Shown: positions 8,835-19,256 of the stretch, piece by piece
Layout: every line of letters begins with the position of its first letter
Position numbering within the stretch: position 1 is the first letter of the stretch
The notes under the pieces: generated by a model
The model's database searches: none
What the model was told of the DNA's origin: nothing
The model's input: only the letters and a program-made list of their open reading frames with translations
From: Chara braunii
Lineage: Eukaryota > Streptophyta > Charophyceae > Charales > Characeae
Direction: 5' to 3'
Length of the DNA: 30,227 nucleotides
NCBI GenBank assembly: GCA_003427395.1
Contig: BFEA01000108.1
Location: forward strand, 1,771,566-1,801,792
Made by a program: the position numbers and the translations under genes

Positions 8835-10923
8835 ATCTGATTTTTGGCTCATAAAGTTCTCAATCCAATCCATTTCATAGCGTCCCAAGCCTGAGAGTTT
8901 GGCTTCCTTAAGGCCAGGGATGCAGGTTCCTCGTGAACCAGGCCGCTTGTCGGCCATCAAATAAAATTTTAAGAAGGATTCTGTCTGAATGTTTGACTAG
9001 TTCGACTGTTGACCTTTTCATATGGAGGTTACCTCAGCCCTTGATCCGACATCTATGCCAAGGATGACCCCAGTAATGAGGGTACTCACTCTGTCTGCCA
9101 TGCTGGGAATAGGGTATATCAAACCCTCTTTTCTGTTCCCTAATCTGAGTGAAATGTCTCAGCCCCTCGGGCACCTGATGGGGATACCAAACCCTTGTTT
9201 TCTTTCTCTGGTCTGAGTGAGGCGTCTCCTCAACTTCTCAGACAAAAGGGAGAGGATACCAAACTTTTTTTTTTTTCCCTAGTCTGGGAACTTCAGATAA
9301 GTATTTGTATACCTGCAAAACATGCAAGTCCCACAGACAACAACGATGTCCCAGCAAGCAGACACTCTGACAACCAGCAATCACGCATCAATAAATTAAA
9401 ATAAAACCCATAAATAAAACAATAAATAACAAACAACAATTAATACATAACAGCTCTTCATACCCAGGATTTACTGATTGCCTTGATTTCGGCCCACCAC
9501 TGGCCAAGAACGTCAGACGTCCCGTCAGTCTGACATACCTAATTCGGCCCGCCTCAGGCCAGGACTAGTCAGACCATTTGTCTTGACAGCCCCTTTGACC
9601 TGCCTCTAGGTCAAGACCAATCATACCCACTACTCGAGTATGACAACCCTTTGGCACTCTCGCTAGGACACTCAGACCATTGCGGGTCTGGTCACCCTGT
9701 GACAGTAGACGTCCCGTCAGTCTGACTGTCCCGAATTCGGATTCCACCTACCAGTTTTTGGCCAAGGCGCTGGCTACCCCGCCCAGACTTTTGAACGTGG
9801 GACCCGGTCTAACCACAGTTCCAGGCTCTGGCTAACCTCACTGGATTGCATCCTCTGACTGCGGTAGGGTTCCAACTGACCCCTTTCAGCCTCATAGGTC
9901 AGACTCCCGGAGTCTTAGCCTCAACTGACTACGGAATTCGACACTCGCGTCGGGGACCTGCTGACCCCTCCAGATTGCAACCTACTGCGGTAAGGCTCTG
10001 GCTGGCCCTAGCAATCAACGCATCCTTAGGTTGGAGAAGAGAACCCCAGACACATACAGTCAGGCAAGCATATCTTAACCCCGCAAGCAGACTGCCCATG
10101 CCCCATAACAGGACAAACATTTCTCAAGAGACGTCCCTTCAGTCTCGACAGGCACTAAACAATAACATGCTAGCCAACACTAAGAGTTTGCAAGAGACCT
10201 CCCTTCAGCCTCAAGCAAAGAACTAAGTGCTAACCCAGAGAGGTCTCTTCCCTCAGCTGGGATTTCTTTTCCAAGAGACGTTCCATCAGTCTCAAGGAAA
10301 TACTGAAACACTGATCTCAGAGAGGTCCCTTCTCTCATCTGAGTGAAGACAGACCCTTAGCCAAAAAGCACGAAGTCCCTCTACTGACCACTCTCAGTCA
10401 AGTAAAGTTGAACTTCCTTATGCCTGCCTCCGTCTGAATCTCTTAGATGGACAACTTAGGCAGAGACACGAAGTCTTTCTGCTGATAACTTTCAATCAGA
10501 CAGAACAGAACTTCTTTATGCCCATCATGCTTTCTCTTTGTCATAAGAATAATACTGCTTATATCATTTGATGTGTCGCAGCCATGAGTTTCTCAGATCT
10601 TAACACTGTGTCAATGCTCTAAGAACTGTACTCACAGTTACGCCCCACTCTGTGGACTTAACACTCATGAAACGACTGCAGCACTGCATCAAAGATATAG
10701 TCTCATTAACTTAGTTGCTTGCTGAAATAGATAATGAATTGACTTGCTGAAAAAAAAAACTGGAATATTGAAACTGAGATGCTGAAACTGAAGTACTGAA
10801 ACTAAAATACTGAAACTGAAATGTTGAATTGACTATGCAAGAATGATCATTGTCTGCTGATAACACAGCCTCACTGTCTCAGTGTCTTACTGTACTAATT
10901 TTCAGTCCTCTATGACCGTTCTC
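8835..10923. repeat. 3' untranslated region with several tandem repeat families
   Basis: No gene found on either strand. A ~72-bp unit (GATACCAAACCC...CTGAGTGA) is repeated about three times at 9107-9295. A motif AGACGTCCCGTCAGTCTGA and variants recurs at about 9513, 9707, 10125, 10195 and 10276; its ends AGAC/GTCT could pair. A ~99-bp duplication (CACGAAGTC...CTTTATGCC) spans 10369-10525. A 15-bp unit (TACTGAAACTGAAAT type) is repeated about five times at 10745-10825. These sit between the pol stop and the antisense ORF and may be cis-acting or simply drift. Confidence 0.6.
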
Positions 10924-11765
10924 TTACTTGGATGGTTGACTTCTTTTTCCTCTCTTTGGAGTCAATGTAGGGATCAAGTCAGGGTCTCTGAAGATGAACT
11001 TACGAAGTCTTGACTCTGATACCATGTCGTGAACCCTGGATCCATCCATTTATGAGATCTCATAAACCTTGCCTTCTGCCTCTCCTGTGATTCTGTAAGG
11101 ACCAAGCCATCTAGGCTCCAACCTTTTAGTCCATTGTGTCTCAAGGAAACTGTCAAACAGAAGGACAACATCTTCAATCTTCAATTTCTCTTTTCTTATA
11201 TATCTTTTCTTGTTCCATCTTTCTTGATCCGATAGTCTGCTGGATGTCATTCTCTCTGCTACATCCATCACTGCCTGATCGACTTCAGATATATGTCTTA
11301 TTCTGATCTGAAGGAGTTCTGAAATAGAATAATCTCTATCACTTTCTTGACTTCACCATGTCTTGACAATTATTTTAGTAGGCAATGTAGCATAACGGTC
11401 ATACCACAGTGTAAAAGGTGCATAACTAGTAGTTCTCTTAACTGTGATATTATCAGCATATACAATAACTCTTAACACCTTTGGCCAGTTGCCGAGTTTC
11501 CCTTCACACCACTTGGCCAATGAATCTTTCAGAGTTATGTGGTCTCTTTCCACAGGAGCATTCGCTTGAGGATGGTAAGTAGTCACATATNGAATTCTGA
11601 CTCTCAATCTGAGTGTAATTCTCCTGACAACCTCATTTCTGAATTCTGATCCTCTGTCTGAGACAAATTCTCTGATAAAAGGATTCCTGAGATAGACTTC
11701 TTCTATCCAATCAGCCACTTGTTCGGCTGTCTTCCTTTTCAGAGTTTTTGCCTCAACGTATCCAG
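10924..11765 (-). pseudogene. pol: Integrase catalytic core (second part) and C-terminal domain
   Basis: The frame continues from the zinc-finger half after a one-base frameshift at the A7 run 11766-11772. The core has EFVSDRGSEF and then APVERD with exactly 35 residues between D and E, so the D,D-35-E triad (first D upstream in RVHLDLI) is intact. Conserved TYHPQAN precedes the E. The frame then crosses a TGA at 11355-11353 and gives the C-terminal domain with RWLGPYRI, a GPF/Y-like module, up to a TAA at 11052-11050. It runs on in frame to a final TAA at 10926-10924 with a basic tail. Role: joining the cDNA to chromosomal DNA. One unresolved base (11591) lies inside the core. Broken copy. 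Confidence 0.85.
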
Positions 11766-12606
11766 AAAAAAATTATCTCTCATGTTTAGTATGTATCTCA
11801 TCTCACCCTTACCTGGTGGCATAATAATGAGATCCAAATGCACTCTGCTACCTGGTTCTACCAGGATTGTAGGGAATAAAGGTTCAATCATTCTTGTGGT
11901 AGACCTCTTCTGACATAACACACATGATTTGCAGTATCTGAAAATCATGTCTCTCATGCCAGTCCAGAAGTAGAGTTTGACAGTCTTGGAGTAGGTAGCC
12001 TCAGCAGCTCTGGGGCCACCAGCGACCCCGTCATGCAGGGCAGCAACTATCTCTAACTGCCTCTCTTTACCACAGACCACTCTTCGTGGATGCAGGCCTC
12101 CCTTACCATCCACAAAGAGATGTCCTCTTTTCAGTCTGAATTTATTCCTTGAATCTTTACAGTAATATTCTTTTAGTCGCTCCCTTTCCATCTTTCGGTC
12201 AATCTCTTGATAATTATCATCGTATTCTTCAAAGAAAAAAATTATTTCTTCTTCTTTCTTTTCACTTTCTTCTTCTTCCTTTGAACCTGAACTTTCACAA
12301 ATCTTATGAGCAGCCACTGCTGCTGCATTAACTCCGGTATACCAATCGTTCGGTTCATCTTCTTCTTCTTTCCCAATAATCGATTCATAAACGTATGCAC
12401 TTGGGATTTCTCCCCAACTGTCTCTCTCTTCGGGCCATAGACTCCACTTGTAGGAGCATGCTGCCTCATAATCCTCATCATCTTTCTCATTAAGGAAATT
12501 ATCAACATAGGCAGATTCTTCAATTGTTTCATTCGCATCTTATTCTTCTTCTCGCCACTCAATCCGGCTTAAGCCATCCGCCATATTCTTCTCAGTGGGA
12601 ATCTTT
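11766..12606 (-). pseudogene. pol: Acidic linker, integrase zinc finger and start of the core
   Basis: From the end of RNase H (NMADGLSRIEWREEE) the frame crosses a TAA at 12542-12540. It then gives about 100 acidic, low-complexity residues (GKEEEDEPNDW, SKEEEESEKKEEE). The integrase N-terminal zinc finger follows: ALHDGVAGGPRAAEATY, then FRYCKSCVLCQKRS, then RVHLDLIIMP with the first catalytic Asp. Known relatives have H at the second metal position (GGH); here it is P, so zinc binding is likely lost. The frame ends at 11739 because of an extra base in the A7 run at 11766-11772. Confidence 0.82.
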
Positions 12607-13306
12607 TCCAATTAAAATCATATGTCCAGATGAAAGCGATTCACCTGCTGACTGTTGGATCTACCTGTTTATGTTTTTCAATAACACCTATCACAGCAGA
12701 TGCATCAGTCCTCATGATGAATCTCATTTCCAAAACGTAGTGCCTGAGGCACCCGAGGCTATGGATGATTGACAGTAGCTCTTTCCTGAATTGGGTGTAG
12801 CCTCTTTCAGTAGAATTGAGGGTTCTGCTTTCAAACCTTAGAGGTATTTCCCTCTCATTTTCATCTTTCTGAATAAGTACTCCACCCAGAGCAACCGGTC
12901 CTCCATCCGCCTCAATGATGAAATGTCTTGTCTCCTCATCATCATAATAAGGTACTCCCAGCACTACACCAGCATCTCTTAGTTTTTCTTGCAGCGTTTC
13001 TGCTGCAGCCTGTCTTTTATCATTCCATGCTAAGTTAGCCCCATGTCTTACCATCTCTCTTAGAGGCTCTGCAAGGATAGCAAAATGAGGAATAAAAATC
13101 CTCCCGAATCCACAGACTCCCAAGAAACTTCTGACATCTGTCACTCTTCTAAGAGGCAGAGACCAGTTCAAAATCTTGTCTATTTTCTTGGGATCTGGAC
13201 TCCTACCCTTCGAGAAACATCTGAAGCCCAGGATTATCAGTTTTGGTTGAAAGAGAAGTGACTTTGGTCCACTAGCAGTCAGATTATACTTCAGAAGCAG
13301 ATGTCG
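12607..13306 (-). pseudogene. pol: RT connection (thumb side) and RNase H
   Basis: This resumes RT after the 1.39-kb insertion (HLLLKYNLTASGPKS, LIILGFRCFSKGRSP) and continues through VTDVRSFLGVCGFGRIF. RNase H has its expected acidic residues: D in FIIEADGGPVALGG, E in FRKELLSIIHSLG and D in IMRTDASAVIG. It degrades the RNA strand of the RNA/DNA hybrid. A TGA at 12643-12641 replaces what is probably Trp in VSRW. A one-base loss at the T4 run 12604-12607 shifts the frame into the tail. Apart from these breaks the length and order are normal. Confidence 0.87.
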
Positions 13307-13608
13307 CTAAACAATTTTTTCCTCCCACCCATATCCGACCCAATTCAAGCCTTCATATATCATGTGTACCCACACCCAATGCCACCCATATCATTTTATT
13401 TTTTTTAACCTAGACCCACCCCACCCTAGCTAATTAATTTTTTTTTTGTACCCATGCCCAGTTCACCCAGCATCTGCAGTAGAATCCTTACCCAGACCCA
13501 GCCACACCCAGGCCTAAATTTTCTCCACCCGCATCCGCCCGCACCCATGACGAATTTTCATCCACCCATGCCCAGTCGTACCCATGCCCAAAATTTACGA
13601 CCCACGAT

Positions 13609-13609
<1 letters not shown>

Positions 13610-13690
<81 letters not shown>
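13610..13690. repeat. CT dinucleotide microsatellite
   Basis: About 40 CT units, perfect until CCCTCC at 13687-13692, inside the insertion. Confidence 0.97.
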
Positions 13691-13692
<2 letters not shown>

Positions 13693-13975
13693 CGTGAAGT
13701 GCTGCACGCTCGTCGCTCACCGTTGTTGCAAGCCTGCCGCTGTGCCAGCATAGCCACGCGCCATCAAGCTCGCCTTACTGTAGCTGTTGCTGCGCCTGCT
13801 TTTCCCACTATTGCCGGTCGCAATAGCCGCGCCCTAATTTTTGCATTAGCGCACCTCTCTCGCTCGCTGGCGCCGGAGTGCCCGAATGGCAGTGGAGCAA
13901 CCCAACCCCCCCCGCTAATGGAAGCTTCGAAGTTCAACTTCGAAATTTTGGCACCAGCTTCTACAGGTTGGGCGG

Positions 13976-14205
13976 GCTCACTCCACTACTCACCAAATGT
14001 GTAAACTGGAAATGAAGCTTGCGGTGCTTCATGGGCAGATTCACCGCCTTTTTGTTTTGGTCTTTTGTGCATGTGTGAGCAGTGGAGCGGCCGCTCCACT
14101 GCTCACACATGCACAAAAGACCAAAACAAAAAGGCGGTGAATCTTCCAATGAAGCACCGCAAGATTCATTCTCATTTTACACATTTGGTGAGTAGTGGAG
14201 TGAGG
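13976..14205. repeat. Near-perfect 230-bp palindrome centred on GCGGCCGC
   Basis: The centre lies between 14090 and 14091. The inner 50 bp of each arm pairs without a mismatch (from TCACCGCCTT at 14041 to AAGGCGGTGA at 14140). The outer ~65 bp pairs with about seven mismatches, ending in CTCCACTACT / AGTAGTGGAG. There is no spacer loop. Both arms read as the same peptide pieces on opposite strands, which is a consequence of symmetry and not of coding. Confidence 0.95.
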
Positions 14206-14693
14206 CCCGTTGGTCTGCGACTCTGCATAGCGTCTCACTACAGGTGAAAAAGAGGAACAATAGGAAAATAAAAACGAGGGGGCCGATTTATTACTAATAC
14301 GACCCCAATACCTGCCACATTGTCAGTGAAAAGGGTCTACGGTAAGTTAATATTTTTGCCTGACCCTAATACTACCTAGTACCTACTACCTAGAAGGCTA
14401 GTGTCTATACGAGTTCTATGGCCTACAAGCTTCGGGTCACCCACGCCAAACCTCCACCCAGCCATACCCGCCCAGGGAATCGGGACAACACCCAGTCATG
14501 GCCCACTGAAACTTTCCCACCCCCCCCAGCCATGCCCCACTGAAACTTTCCCACCCTGCCCAATTCCACCCAGCATATTTTCACACATATTCACACCCAG
14601 CCGCACCACTGCATATCATTTGGGGGCCACCCCATCCAAAACTGCCGGTTACGGCTGGGTACAGTCGGGTACGGTCACGGCCACCCGTTGGCG

Positions 14694-15629
14694 ACCTCTG
14701 TTCAGAAGTTTTTCTAGGACCATCTTTACTCCTTCAGCATGTTCCCAGACAAACTTTCTGACTCCCCCTGCGACCAAAGTTTCATCTATTACCAGGGGTC
14801 CTTTTACAGGATTATCATCAATGTAGGGACTGGTTATTTCGGGGGAAATATCCTGCATGACTTTCATCATATCCCTTTCAATCACTGCCACTCCGTTAGT
14901 CCAGCCCTGAGGTACCACGCACATCTGAACAAGCCCCCTTGGCGTGTGCATGGCAGTCATTGGCCGGCTAGTGGAATCAATAGGGAACTGATCATAGCCA
15001 GAATACAGGTCAACTAGGGAATAAATACATCGACCAGCAAATGATTCAGCAAGGAGATCAGCATTAGGAAGACTACCTGCATCATGTACCGTCACAGAAT
15101 TGAACTTCTGAAGATTCTGTATCCATCTTAGCCCGCCCCCTGCTTTTCAAAAACAGAACCAGTGATTAGCATATGGTCCATCAGCAGATTCAGCAACATT
15201 AGATGCAATTTTTTTGTCAAGATACTTTACAACCTCTGCCTCTTCCTTCAAGGCATACTTCGTTGGCCTATCATTCCATGGAACATGGTCAACTGTCCAA
15301 ATTTTGGTCATCTTGATCATGTCCACGTCCAATCAACCTCTCTCCTCATCATTAAATGAGAAAGCACCAGAGAATTTCTGACACATCTTGAAGATATATT
15401 CTTTCTCTTTAGGCAGGATAAACTGATCCGAGCTTATTTTCATTATGTCAAACCTTTCTTTGGTGACCCTATTCTCTAGTTTTACTGATTACCTCAATGC
15501 TCTTATAATTTGTCTTTCATTTTCCAATGCTTCATCATAATCTTTCTCTATTAAGACTGTCACTGGGTTTTTCTTCACCCCCTTGGGTTTGTATTTTCTT
15601 TTTGACCCAGTGACTCTTTTCCTAAAAAA
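14694..15629 (-). pseudogene. pol: Reverse transcriptase, fingers and palm
   Basis: Motifs in order are WTVDHVPWNDRPTKYA, DGPYANHWFCF, YSLVDLYSGYDQF (first catalytic Asp), MHTPRGLVQMCVVPQGWTN, SPYIDDNPVKGP (YxDD, codons near 14811-14825) and FVWEHAEGVKMVLEKL, where the insertion cuts it off. The enzyme copies element RNA into DNA. Three in-frame stops break it: TAA 15491-15489, TGA 15335-15333 and TGA 15149-15147. The frame is one base out relative to the protease part, apparently through one missing base in the A6 run at 15624-15629. The active-site wording is like basidiomycete Gypsy RT. Confidence 0.88.
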
Positions 15630-16693
15630 GGGTGAGTCGATGCAAATCTCAATTCCATCTTTCCTCCCTTAGCAGTTTCCACAGCTTTCTTGAAGGCTTC
15701 AATTTGCTCGTTTTCATCCTCGAGTTTACCAAGGGTTTTCATCATTTTCGACACTTGATTGATTCCCACTGAAATCTCTTCTTTTGCGTTTCGTTTTCCT
15801 TCCTCCTTTAGTCTCCTAACCCTTTCAGCAGATTCCTCCCTCCTGATCGAATTAGCAGACAGTTGATGCTTGAAATCATTTTTCGTACCAACCATAAAAT
15901 TTTGTTCTTGAGCAGTCTCTGGATCCTTTAGACTGATCTAGGATGAACCCTCATGACTGAAAAATCGGACCGCCTTCATCCTATGCAAGAATGAAGTTCC
16001 CAAGATACAGTCATGATCTAGATCAGGTACCACAAAACCCAGTAACTCCATAGTCATTGTCCCGACCTTGATAGGCAAATTATCAATGAATTCTGCCACA
16101 AACAGCTCTCCTGCAATATTACTCAGTACATTTTGTGCAGGTCTGTTAATTGATAAATTAGAAGCTTCCATCGTTCTTCGTGAAAGAAGTATCATCTCTG
16201 CCCCAGAATCTACTAGGGCTAGAATCTTTACTTGATTAATGTGAATTGTAAGATGCCCACAACCCATGGTTGCAAACCTCATCTTGCAACCCGGCGGAAA
16301 TCTCTTCATTTGATTGGGAAAGATTGATCCCAAATAATTAACTTTCAATTTCTTCTTCTCAATTAACCTCTTCAACTCTTCTCTCAGTTTGAGTGTTAAT
16401 GTCATTGCTTCCTTGAAAGACAGTGTTACTTTCGTTTCTTTCAGCATCATAGCAACTACATCAGAAATCACAGTCCCGTCATCCAAATCACTCTTGAGGA
16501 TAAATTTTCTTTTTCTCCCCTGTTCATTCTTTTCCTGTGAACGTTCCGGTTCAGGGTCATCAAGGACGTTAATAAGTGACTCCTCAGCCTTTTTTTTTCT
16601 TTTTTCTTCTATCATTTGGGATGTCATACGGGTTTGATGATTCCTCACTTCACCAACCCTGACACTAAGTTCCATGATAAGCTCTGGGGTAGG
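15630..16693 (-). pseudogene. pol: Protease and upstream spacer (start of pro-pol)
   Basis: The frame opens after a TGA at 16696 and overlaps the gag end by 49 nt. ATG 16675 (MELSVRVGEV) is the first start codon. A charged, helical spacer of about 130 residues precedes the retropepsin-like protease: LALVDSGAEMILLSRRT with active-site DSG (16210-16199), then DHDCILGTSFLHRM. After the domain a TAG (15940-15938) interrupts an otherwise open frame. That frame continues through a coiled-coil-prone stretch (EESAERVRRLKEEGKRNAKE) to the frameshift at 15629. The enzyme matures Gag-Pol. Confidence 0.85.
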
Positions 16694-18075
16694 TCACCAT
16701 GGAACGACATCATGTTAGCCAGGAGATGAGCCATTTCATTGGAAGAGGACTCTACTAATCCAGAAGGATTCTGAAAAGTAGGGTTCTCTCCCAATAGAGA
16801 CTCACTTGTTGATGCCTCAGTAGGCTCACACTCTGTCAATGTTAAGGACTGCAGAGACAACTCAATCGTGGTATACGGGTTATCAGCTCTTTGTACTAGT
16901 TCATTAGACAATTCTCCAGTGAGGAAATGAACATTCACATTGGCCTTTCTATTCTTCTTAATCTTCATCCTTTCATCATGTTTAAGAGCAAGAAGCCTCA
17001 TACCTCCCGGATGTCTGGGATCCAACTTATTCCATGAACTATCACATATATGGTTCATTGCATCTTTCTTTGCCACCCCACTTCTTACATCCTCCTCAAG
17101 TGGCTTGCAGTAGGTGGTAGTATGTTCACTTTCTCCACAAGAGTAGCAAGTAAAACTCCTCTTAGGACGTTCATCATATTTCTTTCTCTCTCTGTTTCCT
17201 CCATCACCATTCTTCCTATTCCTTTTGGTTCTGGATGAATCCCCCTTCTTACCATGATTTTCGTTGTCATCATCATCGTCGTCATTTTCCTCACTTTCAG
17301 CCTTTTTCTTTCCCCTGTCATCCACAGCATGCGTTGCAGGCCTTGCAGGCATAAAGTTAACCATCACTTTATGAATAATATTCTCAGTAGTTAGATTGTT
17401 TCCTCTATTCATTCCATTTTCAGTCTCCCAGTCCTTGGCCAAAGTACTGATCTGATCCAATGACCATTTCTTATGGGAGACAGTAGGTAGAGTTCTTATG
17501 ATTGCAACCATTTCATCCTATCTGAGAGGATAGTGTTGAGCTTGATTAAGAACTACTTGTCTTTCAGTGTCAGTAAAATTTGTCAAAAATATATGGCATC
17601 TCTGAGCTTCATCCAAATATGGAATTCTTCTTGCTGTTCGGATGAAGGTCTGAATAAAAACATTGAAAGTGTCACGTTTAGCTCTTCTGATGTTAAGCAA
17701 GTCCTTAGTTGTGGTTGGAACTGAATATTTCTCAAATTTCTTTTTCGGTCTTTCCTTGACTTCTTCCCAAGTAGTAACACCTTTCATTAGTTCCTGAACT
17801 GCCATTCTCAAATCAATGTCACAATAAGATAGAAGGTGCTTAAGTCGTTGTTTATCTGTCCAGCCATAACTGAGTCCAAATAATTCATACTCATCCAATA
17901 AGTCATTAACCTGAGGTCCTCTGAAGCAGGGAATTCTCTCATCTGGCCTCTTTGCTCTTGCAATGTCTGACCCTCATTTTATAGTGTCAACTCTCTCGAC
18001 CAGTTCCCGTATAACTCCAACCAAGGCCTCTTCATTGGTCCCTGCAGATGTACTTGGTCTTGCTCGTCCTGCCAT
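16645..18075 (-). pseudogene. gag: Gag (capsid and nucleocapsid), broken by two stops
   Basis: The start chosen is ATG 18075 (MAGRARPSTSAGTNEE), in frame with the rest. It gives 476 codons interrupted by TGA at 17976-17974 and TAG at 17520-17518. The capsid-like region has IPCFRGPQVNDLLDEY, WTDKQRLKHLLSYCD, WEEVKERPKKKFEKY and FVNF-like helices, as in Gypsy Gag. A basic/acidic linker (NDDDDDDNENHGKKG) leads to a CCHC zinc knuckle, CYSCGESEHTTTYC (17148-17107), which packages RNA. The C-terminal ~140 residues are polar. The last 49 nt overlap pro-pol in another frame (shift of -1). I see no canonical XXXYYYZ slip site in the overlap, so it is unclear whether the shift is programmed. Confidence 0.88.
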
Positions 18076-18144
18076 CTTGACCATAGACTTTTCTCAAGTA
18101 TTTTCTTCTTTTTCTGTGACTCTTATCCGTTTCTTCTCTGCTCT

Positions 18145-18411
18145 TCAATCTCTCACTCTTCTCACAATGGATATAGGCTCGTTTCTCTCTTCTCTTGTCT
18201 GCTCTACCCCCTGAGAGTTCTGTACATATAAGGTATAAGCAATAATTAATTGGGTAGTGATCAAGGGCAGTGCAATCCTTCTCAGCCTTCCAATGTAGTC
18301 TTCAATAAACTGTCTCTCATTATCTTTATTCAATCTTCTATCATACCCTTTTATAGTACCCCGAATCATAAAATATCGAGTCAGGTCTATAATCTCATAA
18401 TCAAATTGCAT
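18145..18411 (-). CDS. Beta-family ORF immediately upstream of gag
   Basis: An 88-residue ORF from ATG 18411 (MQFDYEIIDLTRYFM). It aligns with the LTR ORF at 2417-2656: a charged middle (DRRLNKDNERQFIEDY), then IALPLITTQLIIAYTLYVQNSQG against VLEIVKNQKFIVYTVYFYGSDGG. It is in the same frame as gag, separated only by a short stretch with two stops, so it may once have been fused to Gag as an N-terminal extension. Unknown function. Confidence 0.5.
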   Translation of the reverse strand: MQFDYEIIDLTRYFMIRGTIKGYDRRLNKDNERQFIEDYIGRLRRIALPLITTQLIIAYTLYVQNSQGVEQTREERNEPISIVRRVRD

Positions 18412-18453
18412 CGTTTACAGCCCACTATTGATCCTTCTTGCAAGAGAGACCCG

Positions 18454-18699
18454 TTATTGAAAGGTATGATATGATACTCTCTCAGTAGTTTCCACTTTCA
18501 CTACCTTTAACAGATAGCTTATCTCAGTCTGGTCAGTGGTAACTCTCAAGGCAGAGTCTCTCATGCGATCTAAGAAAGGCTGCAAAAACTCAAACTCATC
18601 CAGGGTAGAAAGATTTCTGTCAGAGATTCGAAGAGTTCATTCTGTCTTGACTACTCTACCTTCCAACACAACTCCTAGTGTGAGTTGTTCAGTCAAACT
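18454..18699 (-). pseudogene. Degenerate beta-like ORF
   Basis: Open apart from one internal TGA, in the same frame as gag and the ORF at 18411-18145. It contains LDEFEFLQPFLDRMRD, SALRVTTDQ, ISYLLKVVKVETTERV, which resembles the beta helix and strand (ELERIPYILGLMRSR, VLEIVKNQ, FIVYTVYF). No start codon is clear. Assignment to the beta family is an inference from short similarity. Confidence 0.35.
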
Positions 18700-18707
18700 G
18701 GGCATAG

Positions 18708-19256
18708 CTAATCATCATAAGCAACATCTGAAAGGTAGATCTCAGGTTGAACATAATCAGGGATCTCGAATCTGTGTTCAAAGGTACTCATGAGTAGGGA
18801 TTTTATCATCACAGTGGAGTCTTTTTTTCTTGCTCTATCAATCTCAGCGATGGCTTCCAACAAAGGCATCCAATCTCTCATGCCTTCAAATCCCTTAGCA
18901 ATTGAGAACTCAGGGAGCCTCTCAAATTGTCTTACTTATTTTCCCCAGGTTACTTTTCTTTTTAACTTTTCAAGTCACTCCTTGGTTCTTATGAGACTAA
19001 TATAAGCACTTGTCTGACCCTTCAAGTAGTCATCTTCCTTTTCTAGGCCTGCTGGTACATAAATCCGTACGTCCAGGCTGCCTGTACTCAGGAATTTTAC
19101 CACTGGAATGTGGAACACTAAGGGCCCTCTCTCACAAGTTTCATATCTAAGGATCACAAAAGGATTATCACACCCTATCACCTCATAGAGGTTACCCCTC
19201 ACAGTAGTTACTCTGGCTACTGAGAGTATTCTTCTTGGGCTCTCTTCACTTTCCAT
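18708..19256 (-). pseudogene. Alpha-family copy 4, two in-frame stops
   Basis: From ATG 19256 (MESEESPRRILSVARV). The first half has NPFVILRYETCERG and LSTGSLDVRIYVPAGLE and ends at TGA 18977-18975. The same frame carries on with EKLKRK, a TAA, then FSIAKGFEGMRDWMPLLEA and AEIDRARKK, matching the second half of copy 2 (FKGFPVPLL, DDWFAVIEFAQKVKR). It extends a further ~35 residues (EHRFEIPDYVQPEIYLSD) to TAG 18708. Function unknown. Confidence 0.5.

Larger units (their letters stand above)
13307..14693. mobile_element. 1.39-kb repeat inserted into the reverse transcriptase gene
   Basis: Gypsy coding sequence stops at 14694 and resumes at 13306, in a different frame. The insert has four parts. 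Two flanking zones of degenerate ACCCATRCCCA-type repeats lie at 13320-13610 and 14440-14690. A CT microsatellite lies at 13610-13690. A central 230-bp palindrome is at about 13976-14205. Its ends GTCGCTAAAC (13303) and, on the opposite strand, GTCGCCAACG (14694) are alike, suggesting short inverted termini. I found no clear target duplication and no ORF of its own. Class uncertain: a non-autonomous DNA element or a foldback repeat. Confidence 0.7.

Noticed and set aside
9020-9404. Short plus-strand ORFs (9022-9216, 9195-9404)
   Set aside because: They read through three copies of a 72-bp non-coding repeat and have no conserved motif.
7818-10924. An envelope gene after pol on the element strand
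   Set aside because: I found no minus-strand frame of useful length, signal peptide or membrane anchor in the 3.1 kb between pol and the 3' LTR.
13454-13757. ORFs over the CT microsatellite (Leu-Ser and Arg-Glu runs)
   Set aside because: The open frames result from the dinucleotide repeat.
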